A stretch of DNA of 64,000 nt from DATEGZ01 sp035279905 (GTDB taxonomy: Bacteria; Acidobacteriota; Vicinamibacteria; Vicinamibacterales; SCN-69-37). Below are positions 8,780-17,496 of this stretch, piece after piece (the stretch's first letter is position 1; every line of letters starts with the position of its first letter). Under the pieces are notes generated by a model. It saw only the letters and a program-made list of their open reading frames with translations. It was not told the origin of the DNA and searched no databases. The translations under genes were made by a program, and so were the position numbers. The stretch covers positions 8,616 to 72,615 of the forward strand of contig DATEGZ010000248.1 of assembly GCA_035279905.1 (NCBI GenBank), read 5' to 3'.

Positions 8780-10261
8780 ATGGCAACCAAAAAACCAAAC
8801 ATCCTGATCCTCTGGGGTGACGACATCGGGCAGTTCAATCTCAGCACCTACAACCGCGGCATGATGGGGTACAAGACGCCCAACATCGACCGCATCGCCA
8901 ATGAAGGCGCGTTGTTCACCGACTGGTATGGCCAGCAAAGCTGCACTGCCGGGCGCGCGGCGTTCATTACCGGGCAGTCACCGATCCGCACCGGCCTCAC
9001 CAAGGTCGGTATGCCGGGTGCGCCCGAGGGCATGAAGATCGAAGACCCGACCATCGCCGGCCTGCTCAAGAATCACGGCTACATGACCGGCCAGTTCGGC
9101 AAGAACCACCTCGGCGATCGCGACGAGATGTTTCCCACCAACCACGGCTTCGACGAGTTTTTCGGCAACTTCTATCACTTGAACGCCGAAGAGGAACCCG
9201 AGCATCCCGACTACCCGAAGGAGAAGGACTTCCCGAACTTCAAGAAGAACTTCGGCCCGCGCGGGGTCATCCACAGCTTTGCAGACGGTCGCAAGGAGGA
9301 CACCGGTCCGCTGACCAAGAAGCGTATGGAGACCTTCGACGAAGAGGTGAGCGCCAAGGCCATCGACTTCATGGAGCGCGCCAAGAAGGCGGACAAGCCA
9401 TTCTTCCTCTGGTGGAACTCGACCAAGATGCACGTCTTCACGCACCTGAAGGAGGGCGTGGCCGGCAAGACGGGTCTCGGCATCTACGCCGACGGCATGG
9501 TCGAGCACGACCGCCAAGTGGGCGAGATGCTCGACAAGCTGAGCGAACTGGGCCTCGACGAGAACACCATCGTGATGTACTCGACCGACAACGGCGCCGA
9601 GGTATTCACGTGGCCCGACGGCGGCTCGACGATGTTCCGCGGCGAGAAGAACACGCCGTGGGAGGGCGGTTACCGCGTGCCATGCGCTATTCGCTGGCCC
9701 GGTGTCATCAAACCCGGTTCGATCATCAACGACATCGGCTCTCACGAAGACATGTGCACGACGATTCTGGCCGCAGCCGGCGAGCCCGACGTGGCCGAGA
9801 AGTTGCTCAAGGGGCACAAGGCCATGGGCCGCGACTACAAAGTGCACCTGGACGGCTACAACCTCATGCCAGCGCTGAAGGGCGACGCGCCTTGGCCGCG
9901 CAAGGATTTCATCTACTGGACCGACGACGGCAGCGTGGCGGCGGTGCGCTACGGCAACTGGAAGATCTCGTTCCTGATGCAACCTGCCCACGGCCTGCAC
10001 GTCTGGATCAAGCCGTTCGAGGTGTTGCGCGCGCCGATCATCTGCAACCTGCGCATGGATCCCTTCGAGGTCGCGCAGGACATCGGAATGGATTACGACC
10101 GCTGGTTCTGCGAGCACATGTTCGCGTTCGCGCCCGCCGGGGCCTTCGTCGGTCGTTGGCTGCAGAGCTTCCGCGAATTCCCACCGCGGCAGAAGCCAGG
10201 CTCCTTCAACCTCGACAATGTGATGGAGGCAGTGACGGCGCCACACAAGGGTGCCAACTAA
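8780..10261 (+). CDS. Sulfatase (arylsulfatase family)
   Basis: 493 residues of the type I sulfatase family, which cleave sulfate esters with a formylglycine made from an active-site cysteine. The signature C-T-A-G-R starts at Cys55, fitting the C-x-A-x-R maturation motif, and metal-binding Asp14-Asp15 lie in WGDDIG. Further family elements are HGFDEFFG near 120 and the STDNG metal site near 270. GGGAG lies 7 bp before the ATG. There is no signal peptide, so the enzyme should be cytoplasmic unless exported otherwise. Its regular GC-rich codon use stands out from the neighbouring scrap DNA, suggesting acquisition. No formylglycine-generating enzyme gene is in the window. Confidence 0.9.
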   Translation: MATKKPNILILWGDDIGQFNLSTYNRGMMGYKTPNIDRIANEGALFTDWYGQQSCTAGRAAFITGQSPIRTGLTKVGMPGAPEGMKIEDPTIAGLLKNHGYMTGQFGKNHLGDRDEMFPTNHGFDEFFGNFYHLNAEEEPEHPDYPKEKDFPNFKKNFGPRGVIHSFADGRKEDTGPLTKKRMETFDEEVSAKAIDFMERAKKADKPFFLWWNSTKMHVFTHLKEGVAGKTGLGIYADGMVEHDRQVGEMLDKLSELGLDENTIVMYSTDNGAEVFTWPDGGSTMFRGEKNTPWEGGYRVPCAIRWPGVIKPGSIINDIGSHEDMCTTILAAAGEPDVAEKLLKGHKAMGRDYKVHLDGYNLMPALKGDAPWPRKDFIYWTDDGSVAAVRYGNWKISFLMQPAHGLHVWIKPFEVLRAPIICNLRMDPFEVAQDIGMDYDRWFCEHMFAFAPAGAFVGRWLQSFREFPPRQKPGSFNLDNVMEAVTAPHKGAN

Positions 10262-10395
10262 ACGCCCAGCTCGCGGCGGGCGATCCGGACATCGTCTTCG
10301 ATCCGGTGAAGCGCGGCTACGGTTGGGAGCAACACCGCCACACCGACTGATCGACGAAAAGAGTCAGTAGCCTTCGCGGGGTGAGGGGGCAGTCA

Positions 10396-11235
10396 ATGAC
10401 GCGTACGACCAACGCCACGACGATAGTCTTGGCGATTGTCGTTGTGATCGCGACGCTCGCGCCTGACGCCAGTTGGGCCCAGCAAGCGCCGGCGCAGACC
10501 GCTCCCGCCGAGCAGGATCTCGCGAAGCAGCTGGCCAATCCGATCTCATCGCTGGTCAGTCTGCCGTTCCAGTTCAACTGGGAGCAGAACGTCGGGCCGA
10601 ACCATCAGACGCGCTTCGTCTTGAATGTTCAGCCGGTCATGCCGTTCGCGATCAACAACGACTGGAATCTGATCGCCCGGGTCATCGTGCCCTTCGTCAG
10701 CCAACCTCCTCTCGTCCAAGGCGCATCGCCGGCGTTCGGCGTGAGCGACGTGCTCGCGTCGTTCTTTGTCTCGCCGTCTCACAGCGGGATCATCTGGGGC
10801 GTCGGCCCTGTCATCAGTCTGCCGTCGACGACGATCGCCACGCTCGGAACGGAGAAATGGAGCGCTGGTCCGACCGCCGTCGTCCTCAAGCAGACCGGGC
10901 CGTGGACCGGCGGTGCGCTCTGGAATCAAGTCTGGTCGTTCTCCGGCAATGCCGATCGCGCAGACGTGAACCAGATGTTCCTGCAGCCCTTCCTGTCGTA
11001 TCAGGCAACCAAGACGCTGACCTTGACGCTGCAGTCAGAAACCATCGCGAACTGGGAGGTCGACGAAGGACGCTGGACGGTTCCGATCAACGTGATCGTC
11101 TCGAAGCTGTCGTCGTTCGGCACGTTCCCCGCGAGCTATCAGTTCGGGTTTGGTGGGTTCGCCGTGCATCCGGACGTGGGCCCGTCGTGGAAGGTGCGAG
11201 GCGCCATCGTGATTCTTCTGCCGCGGCGCCAATAG
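10396..11235 (+). CDS. Predicted outer-membrane beta-barrel protein (neuromedin U/phenol MetA-like family)
   Basis: 279 residues from the ATG at 10396, preceded by GAGGGGG; a GTG 15 bp upstream is in frame but lacks a site. A signal peptide ends near Ala-Gln-Gln. The mature protein is made of alternating hydrophobic strands with the pattern seen in small transporter-like outer-membrane proteins often annotated neuromedin U, including FQFNWEQNVG, QPVMPF and a hydrophobic C-terminal strand (KVRGAIVILLP). It lies 134 bp after the sulfatase on the same strand, so it may take up or release the sulfatase substrate or product. The family call is from pattern, not a strict motif. Confidence 0.6.
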   Translation: MTRTTNATTIVLAIVVVIATLAPDASWAQQAPAQTAPAEQDLAKQLANPISSLVSLPFQFNWEQNVGPNHQTRFVLNVQPVMPFAINNDWNLIARVIVPFVSQPPLVQGASPAFGVSDVLASFFVSPSHSGIIWGVGPVISLPSTTIATLGTEKWSAGPTAVVLKQTGPWTGGALWNQVWSFSGNADRADVNQMFLQPFLSYQATKTLTLTLQSETIANWEVDEGRWTVPINVIVSKLSSFGTFPASYQFGFGGFAVHPDVGPSWKVRGAIVILLPRRQ

Positions 11236-11770
11236 CGCCTTGGTTCAGCGGTCGCCGCACTTCGACCGAAGGACCCCGAGACGAGCGCGCCGGACAGTTG
11301 ACGACGTAATCAACAACGGACGCTTGATCAGCTTCTTGTCGTCAGGCAGTCTGAACAGCGATCAAGCGATCTGAGCCCATAAACATTGACCCAAACCTGT
11401 CCCCGGTGCGGAAGAACGTGTCCCTAAAAATCGTGCGCCGACTGGCGTTGGCTGACATTGGCTCACGCTGGCGCGGCGCAGGGACAATTTCGGGGACACG
11501 AAAGGGTGAAAAAACCGCTACACGGCGGACGACCGGCCAAAAGAAGCGCCCTTTTCAACGCTTCCGGCGTTCTCTAGTCCGTCGCCCTTCTCTGGTCATT
11601 AGCACGTTGAGCCCCTTCCAGCTGAGCTTCAGCCGCCCCGCTTGGACTGTTGTGTTACGACTTCGCCGAGCCGCCGACCTGCTGTAGAACCTCAACTGTG
11701 CACTCGGCTTACTCGTTAAATCTCCACCGGACGGGCCTCCTCGGTGGCTGGCTCTGCACATGCACCGAAC
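11236..11770. other. Gene-free spacer with repeat copy 2
   Basis: 535 bp between the barrel gene and the permease read from the other side. No credible coding frame. It contains the second copy of the TTGGCTGA...GGGGACA repeat (11449-11501) and one inverted half unit, TGTCCCC, near 11398. Confidence 0.5.
11449..11501 (+). repeat. TTGGCTGA...GGGGACA repeat, copy 2
   Basis: Homologous to 7954-8006, with a few substitutions; both end in AGGGACAATTTCGGGGACAC followed by an A-rich tail (GAAAAAACC or TGAAAAAACC). Confidence 0.6.
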
Positions 11771-14251
11771 TCACTCCACTCTTAACGCCTCTACCGGATC
11801 GACACGGCTCGCGCGCAGCGATGGAACGAGCGTACCGATGGCCGCGGTGGACACGATCGCGATGACCGCCGCAGTCCACACACGCGGATCATAGGGGCTG
11901 ATCTCGTAGAGGTACACCTCTAAGAAGCGCACGGCCCACATCGATACCAGGCTGCCGACGATCACGCCCGCGAGGACGGTGCGTAGTTGCTCGCGAAGGA
12001 GCAATCCGACGAGGTTGTCGCGCGTGGCGCCGAGGGCGAGGCGGATGCCCATCTCTCGCGTCCTGCGCGCCGTCGCTATCGCGATGAGGCCGAGAATGCC
12101 CACGCCGACGATCGCGAGCGCGGCAATCGCGAACGATCCGAACAGCCACGACTGGAAACGGCGAGGCCGCACGGAATCGGCGAACAGCTCGTCGAGGGTC
12201 CCGGAGTGGGTCACGCGGATCAAGGGATCCGTGGCCGCGATTGCTTGTATGGCTCCAGTGGTGATCTGTCCGGCGCTCTTCCCGGTCCTGATGAACACCG
12301 TCGCGTTCCCAGAGCGCGACACCCGCGCGTATGGTCCGTAGATCGCCCCGACCTCCGTGTCCCACTCATTCCACCGCACGTCCTTCACGACGCCGACCAC
12401 GGTGAACGGCACGGAGACGCGAGAGTAGTTCAGCGTTTGCCCGAGCGGCGACGCATTTGGCCAGTACGTGCGAGCCACTGACTCACTGACCACGATCACG
12501 GGCGCGTCGCTCTCCAGTTCGGCGTCAGTTGGAAAACGGCCCATGATGAGATGCGGCTGCAACACCCGATAGAAGTCGGACGTGACCGCCTCGGCAACGA
12601 CGTCGAGCCTTGACGCGGCGGTCGTCGGCGGGGTCCACCAGGGCACTCCGCCGCCACGATCGAGCACCTGGCCCTCGGTGAGCGCCACACCATCAATCCC
12701 GGGCACTCGCTTCAAGGTCTCGATGAGTGCACGGACGCGAGTCGTGAGATCCGGTGACCCGCTCGCCGCGATGGGGCCCTGCATCCGTTCACGGAGCACA
12801 ACGACGCCATCCGTCCGAATGGCCGGGGTGTTCGCATACACGGTGATGATCGAGGTGACGAGCAACGCGCCGCCCATCGTCAGCACCAAAGCGCCGCCGA
12901 CCTGGGACACGATGACGACCGTGCGCCCGATCGAACGCGTGCGGGTGGCGCCCCGGCTGCCATCACCGAGCGGCGCCGCACCCGTCCGCAGCGCACGACG
13001 AATCGGCCAGATCGTCGTCGGCATCGCGAGCAGAATCGCACTCAGCACGACGAACAGCACGATGCGTGCGTCAATCGTGGGGACCACCTGTGGCTTGAGC
13101 AGCACTAAGTCCTCCGGCAAGAGACGGAGGCCCACCTGAAGCAAGGGCACGGCGAGCGTCAATCCGATCGCAGCCCCGCCAGCGATCGGCAAGAGAGCTT
13201 CAAGAAACACGAGTCGCGCGATGCGAAGGCCCGTGGCGCCCATCGCGCGGCGAAGGCCTAGCTCACGCGCGCGATCGAGGCCACGCGCCGCCATGAGACC
13301 AGACACGTTGAGACCGCCGAGCGCAAGCAGGACGAGGGCTGCCAGAAAGATCGCACGAAAAAGCGGCCGCTCAGTGCTGCCCAGTTCGCTCGCGAGCGGC
13401 AGCACGTCCGCGTGATCGAATGGGCCCTGCATGCGCCAGCCGCGATCCGAAAAGCCCGCCGGCTTCTGTCTCGTGGGAAACGCCGCCGCCGTCGCTGCCA
13501 TGCCGGCTTCGACACGTGCGCGGAGTGCGGCGATCGACATCCCTTGCGGCAGTCTGGCGATCGTCTCGCCGATGGTCCGGCGAGTGGGATCGCTGACGAC
13601 TTCGGGCGACGGGACGTACGGCGCGATGAAGCTCACGGCCACGGCGGACGGAAACACGAACCCGCGCGGCATGACGCCGGCGACACGAAAGCCCTCGCCG
13701 CTCGTCAGATCGCCGATGTAGGTCTGGCCGATGACGTTGGGCTCGCCGTGGAATCGGCTCTGCCACAGGTCGTAAGTGATGACCACGGGTCGAACGGCCT
13801 CGTCGTGATCAAAGTCGGACGCGACCAGGCGACCTACAAGCGGATGCACGCCGATGGTGTCGAAGAAGTTCGGCTGCACTAACGCCATGCCAAACAGCGG
13901 CTCGTTGACGCCTTCGCCCATCCCAGACCAGTGCGCCGCCCGGAAGCCTGTGATGGCCGCATCCGGCGCAGCCGCTTGCCAGTCGGCGATGTCCTTCAGG
14001 CTCGCGCTCGTTACGCGCTTGACCGACGACGCCGACGAGGACGCGGGTGTAGAAAGATGGTTGAAGCCCGGCTCAATGGCGACCAGTCGATCCGCGCCAG
14101 GGTACGGCAGCGGCTTGAACAGCACCCCATCCACGACGGCGAAAACCGTCGTCGCGAGCGCCATGCCGAGCGCAATCACGCCAACAACAGTCGCCGAATA
14201 CCACGGCGCGCGCCAGAGAGAGCGAACGGCGTAGCGAAGGTCGGTCAGCAT
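11771..14251 (-). CDS. ADOP-type ABC transporter permease 2
   Basis: 826 residues from the ATG at 14251 (MLTDLRYAVRSLWRAPWYS is the usual ADOP opening); the frame is open 13 codons further up, into the 58-bp repeat, but that extension is not typical. Architecture: membrane helix 1 near 20-40, MacB-like periplasmic domain, FtsX domain with three helices near 310-430, second periplasmic domain, second FtsX domain near 700-820 ending DPVEALRVE. No ATPase partner adjoins. It is the second permease of the island cargo and lies inside the block bracketed by the 58-bp direct repeats. Substrate unknown. Confidence 0.85.
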   Translation of the reverse strand: MLTDLRYAVRSLWRAPWYSATVVGVIALGMALATTVFAVVDGVLFKPLPYPGADRLVAIEPGFNHLSTPASSSASSVKRVTSASLKDIADWQAAAPDAAITGFRAAHWSGMGEGVNEPLFGMALVQPNFFDTIGVHPLVGRLVASDFDHDEAVRPVVITYDLWQSRFHGEPNVIGQTYIGDLTSGEGFRVAGVMPRGFVFPSAVAVSFIAPYVPSPEVVSDPTRRTIGETIARLPQGMSIAALRARVEAGMAATAAAFPTRQKPAGFSDRGWRMQGPFDHADVLPLASELGSTERPLFRAIFLAALVLLALGGLNVSGLMAARGLDRARELGLRRAMGATGLRIARLVFLEALLPIAGGAAIGLTLAVPLLQVGLRLLPEDLVLLKPQVVPTIDARIVLFVVLSAILLAMPTTIWPIRRALRTGAAPLGDGSRGATRTRSIGRTVVIVSQVGGALVLTMGGALLVTSIITVYANTPAIRTDGVVVLRERMQGPIAASGSPDLTTRVRALIETLKRVPGIDGVALTEGQVLDRGGGVPWWTPPTTAASRLDVVAEAVTSDFYRVLQPHLIMGRFPTDAELESDAPVIVVSESVARTYWPNASPLGQTLNYSRVSVPFTVVGVVKDVRWNEWDTEVGAIYGPYARVSRSGNATVFIRTGKSAGQITTGAIQAIAATDPLIRVTHSGTLDELFADSVRPRRFQSWLFGSFAIAALAIVGVGILGLIAIATARRTREMGIRLALGATRDNLVGLLLREQLRTVLAGVIVGSLVSMWAVRFLEVYLYEISPYDPRVWTAAVIAIVSTAAIGTLVPSLRASRVDPVEALRVE

Positions 14252-14276
14252 GCGACAAATATACGCTTCGGGCGCG

Positions 14277-14334
14277 TACGCTCGATTCACATGGAATGTC
14301 GCTGTTGTTACTCAGCCTCCCTGTGCCGCTTGGT
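14277..14334 (+). repeat. Direct repeat copy B (58 bp)
   Basis: Partner of 7529-7587. It covers the first codons of the RDD/pseudokinase gene at 14291 and lies just upstream of permease 2, so the repeat forms the start of that gene here but no gene at the other copy. Confidence 0.75.
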
Positions 14335-15646
14335 GATCCTTGCATGGCTCGCGAAGTCGATCGCGGGACAGCTGCCCCCGGCCGCTCTTCAAGCGGGCCT
14401 GTTCGGCTTGTGCGCGGGCGTGCTGGCCCTTCCTGCACGGCAGGGGAATGGTTTCTACGGACTGCACGACATCGCGACCGGCACGCGTGTCATCACGCGC
14501 TCGGCCGTTTCTGAATCCGGGCGCACACGGGCCGCGACGCCGCCGCCCCTCGAACAAGCGACAGGGACTCGAATCGGACCATATGAAGTGCTCTCTGCTG
14601 TCGGCACGACTGACACTCAGCGGGTGCTCCTGGGCTGGGATCCAAGACTCAAGCGGTCGGTATGGATTCGTGTGATGACGCCAGGTGTGCCCGGGGTGTC
14701 CTCGGTCGTCAGGAATGTCAGCCGGTCGACTAGGCTGCACTGGCTGCAGGGCCGGCGCACCGAATCCGGCGCGTGGGACGCGTACGAGTCACTCGACGGT
14801 CAACCGTTGCTCGCCGCGACGAATGTCCAGTCCTGGCGCTCAGTGTCGATCTGGCTCCGCGACCTCGCGCACGAACTCGCACTCGGCACAACTGAAGGAT
14901 CAATCGACGTGCTCGCTCTCGACCGCGTCTGGATCACAGCCAGCGGTCGCGCAAAGCTGCTGGACTTTCGGGCGCCGGGCGTGACGGATGGGGAGAGCAC
15001 TCCGATACTTTTCGACGCTGCTTCCACCCAGCAGTTCTTGTACGCGGCGGCGCGACGCGCGCTGAGTTCGGCGGTTCCACCGCTGCCGCTATCAGTTTCC
15101 GCGTTCCTCGACGCGCTGCAGCGCGGACAATTCAGCACGCTCTCTGAAATTGAACCGAGACTGGCGGAATTGCAGAACAAGCCCGATCGAGTCACATCCA
15201 GCAGTCGCGGGATGACACTGGGCCTCGGAGTGGTTGTGTATCTCCTCGGCTCCGATGCAATCGGCGGCCTGCTTGCGAACAGCGTGTTCCCACTACTGCC
15301 GGCCGATCTGGCGAGTCGGTTTTCCCTGACGGTCGGTGGGGCAGGTTTGATCGGCTCCGCAGTGCTGGCATTGTTCTGGGCTGGCGTCTGCCGCAGCGGC
15401 GCTTGGCTTCGTGCGTTCGGCGTGGCCGTCGTGACGCCGGACGGCAAAGAGGCTTCGCGCTTGCGAGCCGTCTGGCGAGCTGCTGTCGCGTGGAGTTGGG
15501 TCCCGCTCCAACTTCTCTTCGTGGCGTACGGAGGGCCGCTCCTCCTGATCGCAGCCGCGAAACTCGTCGGCCTCTTCTACGCCGCCGACCACCCCGAGCG
15601 CGGAATCCAGGATCGACTGGCAGGCACGTACCTCGTCCCCAGATAG
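14291..15646 (+). CDS. RDD-domain membrane protein with a degenerate kinase domain, probably 5'-truncated
   Basis: 451 residues from the ATG inside the direct repeat. Residues about 20-60 resemble only the end of an RDD membrane domain (GNGFYGLHDIATGTRVI). A kinase-like region follows (IGPYEVLSAVG near 95, LDRVWITASGRAKLLDF near 215), but all catalytic markers are lost: VWIRVM replaces the VAIK lysine, there is no HRD, and DFG reads DFR. A hydrophobic tail with several helices ends in a second RDD-like motif (GIQDRLAGTYLVPR). It appears to be a pseudokinase whose first RDD domain was cut off by the repeat-mediated junction. Whether it is still translated is uncertain; no ribosome site precedes the ATG. 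Confidence 0.55.
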   Translation: MECRCCYSASLCRLVILAWLAKSIAGQLPPAALQAGLFGLCAGVLALPARQGNGFYGLHDIATGTRVITRSAVSESGRTRAATPPPLEQATGTRIGPYEVLSAVGTTDTQRVLLGWDPRLKRSVWIRVMTPGVPGVSSVVRNVSRSTRLHWLQGRRTESGAWDAYESLDGQPLLAATNVQSWRSVSIWLRDLAHELALGTTEGSIDVLALDRVWITASGRAKLLDFRAPGVTDGESTPILFDAASTQQFLYAAARRALSSAVPPLPLSVSAFLDALQRGQFSTLSEIEPRLAELQNKPDRVTSSSRGMTLGLGVVVYLLGSDAIGGLLANSVFPLLPADLASRFSLTVGGAGLIGSAVLALFWAGVCRSGAWLRAFGVAVVTPDGKEASRLRAVWRAAVAWSWVPLQLLFVAYGGPLLLIAAAKLVGLFYAADHPERGIQDRLAGTYLVPR

Positions 15647-15664
15647 GCGACGTCCGAGCTGCCG

Positions 15665-16372
15665 ATGGACGTTCTCGCGAACGCGCGTGATCAGAATCGC
15701 TTGCTGGCCAGCCTCCCACACGACGCCAAGGTCCGTCTGCGCGGAGGTCTTGAAAGCATTCCGCTCGACAAGGGTTCAAATATTTGGGATGCCGGCGACA
15801 CAATCCGCTACGTGTATTTTCCTACAGCGGGTCTCGTCTCCCTCATGGCTCTTACGGCGGAAGGCGGCAGTGTCGAGCTTGCCACCGTCGCGCGCGAGGG
15901 CATTGTTGGCCTGGCGATCCTCTTGCAGGCACGCGTGGCGTCGCATCAGGCAGTTGTCCGTCTTCAGGGGGCCGCCCTGCGTTTGAGCGCGGCGACACTT
16001 CGCGTCGAGATGCAGCAACATGAAGGACTCCGCTCGGCCCTGCTGACGTACGCTCATCGCGTCTCCGGCGAGATGGCGCAAGCAGTGATCTGCCAGTGCT
16101 ATCACAACGTGCTCCAGCGCCTGTGTCGGTGGCTACTCACGGCGTCGGATAGCACGGGAACAGATGTCTTGGAGCTCACGCATGAAAGCCTGGCGGCCGC
16201 ACTCGGGGTGCTTCGGTCCGCGGTCACCGAAGCCGCAATTGAACTGCAAGACGCTGACGCGATCCGATGTCGCCACGGCCGAATCACCATCCGGAATCGT
16301 TTGCTGCTGCGGCGCTCAGCCTGCGAGTGCTATGAGGCGATGCATGCCGCCCGCGCCGGCGACGAGTTCTAG
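15665..16372 (+). CDS. Crp/Fnr-type transcription regulator
   Basis: 235 residues. The N-terminal half is a cyclic-nucleotide-binding-like beta domain (IWDAGDTIRYVYFPTAGLVS near 38-57, EGIVGLAIL near 80). A linking helix and a Crp-type HTH follow (LTHESLAAALGVLRSAVTEAAIELQ, about residues 165-190, then the wing HGRITI). There is no cysteine cluster at the N terminus, so an Fe-S sensor is not indicated. It starts 18 bp after the pseudokinase gene. Regulators of this subgroup usually end in CECY as here. The target and ligand are unknown. Confidence 0.8.
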   Translation: MDVLANARDQNRLLASLPHDAKVRLRGGLESIPLDKGSNIWDAGDTIRYVYFPTAGLVSLMALTAEGGSVELATVAREGIVGLAILLQARVASHQAVVRLQGAALRLSAATLRVEMQQHEGLRSALLTYAHRVSGEMAQAVICQCYHNVLQRLCRWLLTASDSTGTDVLELTHESLAAALGVLRSAVTEAAIELQDADAIRCRHGRITIRNRLLLRRSACECYEAMHAARAGDEF

Positions 16373-16814
16373 ATCCTTCGTAAGAGCGAGGCAAACCAAC
16401 ACAGGGGCAAACCGCACAAGATTTTGAGTCGTGTTGCCCATTGCGATTTGCACGAGAACTTGCGGGTTTTCTAACGAATCCGCGAATCGTTTCGCACTGA
16501 GTAGCACTGAGTAAGCTCGACTTCGACCGAATGAGTCGAAGAATGGTCGAAGTCGAGCGACGCTCAGTCGCGCATCGTCTGTGAGACGACTTCTCAGCCC
16601 AGACGACTGACAGCTCAGCTCGACGCGAGAAGTCCCCTCATATCGAATCCTGAGCAGCCCGCCCAGACAGGCTCTCAGCTCAGCCCGCCAGTGGATCGCT
16701 CGTCTTGAGCAACCCTGACGGCTCTTCCGCGAGCCCAACCCTCTGCCGATTTGATTTTCACGAGGATTTGCTTATCGGAGGATCGGGAGCGCATAGTGTA
16801 TTTGGAGGTGTCCC
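16373..16814. other. Intergenic region with inverted repeats
   Basis: 440 bp without a believable gene. It includes a perfect 14-bp inverted repeat (16515-16528 and 16545-16558) and several copies of CTCAGCTCAGC/CTCAGCCC-like words between 16590 and 16690. No T run follows, so a simple terminator is not evident. The promoter for the gene at 16815 should be near 16740-16800. Confidence 0.5.
16515..16558. repeat. Perfect 14-bp inverted repeat
   Basis: Arms GCTCGACTTCGACC and GGTCGAAGTCGAGC are separated by 16 bases. They can form a strong hairpin or be a protein site. It lies downstream of the Crp-like gene, which could be the protein concerned, but that is only proximity. Confidence 0.7.
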
Positions 16815-17390
16815 GTGACGTTACGACGCGCTCTTTTGATATTCGCGTTCGCGGTTGCGTTTTGTGGCGGGAGACTATCGGCCGGCCAAACCGATCCGGT
16901 CATGCACCTCCAAGGCTTTGGCGGCACTGTTGAGAAGTTCGGCTTCATGGGAGTGCAGCGGTTTGATCCCTCCATGCTTGTCGATGTTGTGATCACACGT
17001 TTCTCAACGGATGACGAGCGAGCGCACTTCGTGGCTACTGGCATCCCTGGGTTGGGCGGAATGCCGATCATCGGGCAGGTGAAAGTCGCTGGGAATCCTC
17101 CCTACTCCATCCGTTATGCGGCGCGCGAGTCCTCGAGCAGTGACAGCACTCTCGTCACTTTGGTCACTGATCGCGTCCTCGTGGTGGGATCCGCGAGGAC
17201 GAGCCCTGCCTGTCCAGTCACGATCATCCGCCTTGCAGTTGAGGCGAAGGGCCACGGCAGCGGCTATCTTTCCGCCGCGCAGACCATCTCGTATAACCCG
17301 AGCACAAAGCGCATCAGTGGCGGGTGTGAAGATCCGGACGCGCTTCTTATACAGTCATTGCATCAGGTAGTCGTCGAGCACACTCGGTAG
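16815..17390 (+). CDS. Secreted hypothetical protein
   Basis: 191 residues, GTG start with GGAGGT 6 bp upstream. A signal peptide covers about the first 23 residues (LLIFAFAVAFCGG, cleavage near SAG-Q). The mature part has a glycine-rich stretch (FGGTVEKFGFMG) and two cysteines near residues 137 and 175 that could pair. No family recognised. It lies in the low-GC part of the island cargo, with no functional partner beside it. Confidence 0.6.
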   Translation: MTLRRALLIFAFAVAFCGGRLSAGQTDPVMHLQGFGGTVEKFGFMGVQRFDPSMLVDVVITRFSTDDERAHFVATGIPGLGGMPIIGQVKVAGNPPYSIRYAARESSSSDSTLVTLVTDRVLVVGSARTSPACPVTIIRLAVEAKGHGSGYLSAAQTISYNPSTKRISGGCEDPDALLIQSLHQVVVEHTR

Positions 17391-17496
17391 CTCTGGTATC
17401 CGTTCGAAAACTCGTGTTTGTGCGTCGCGTTCTTCGTGCGGAGCCGGGGAAAACGCTCGACGAATCGCGGCAGCTCCCATCCTGAGCGATTCGACC

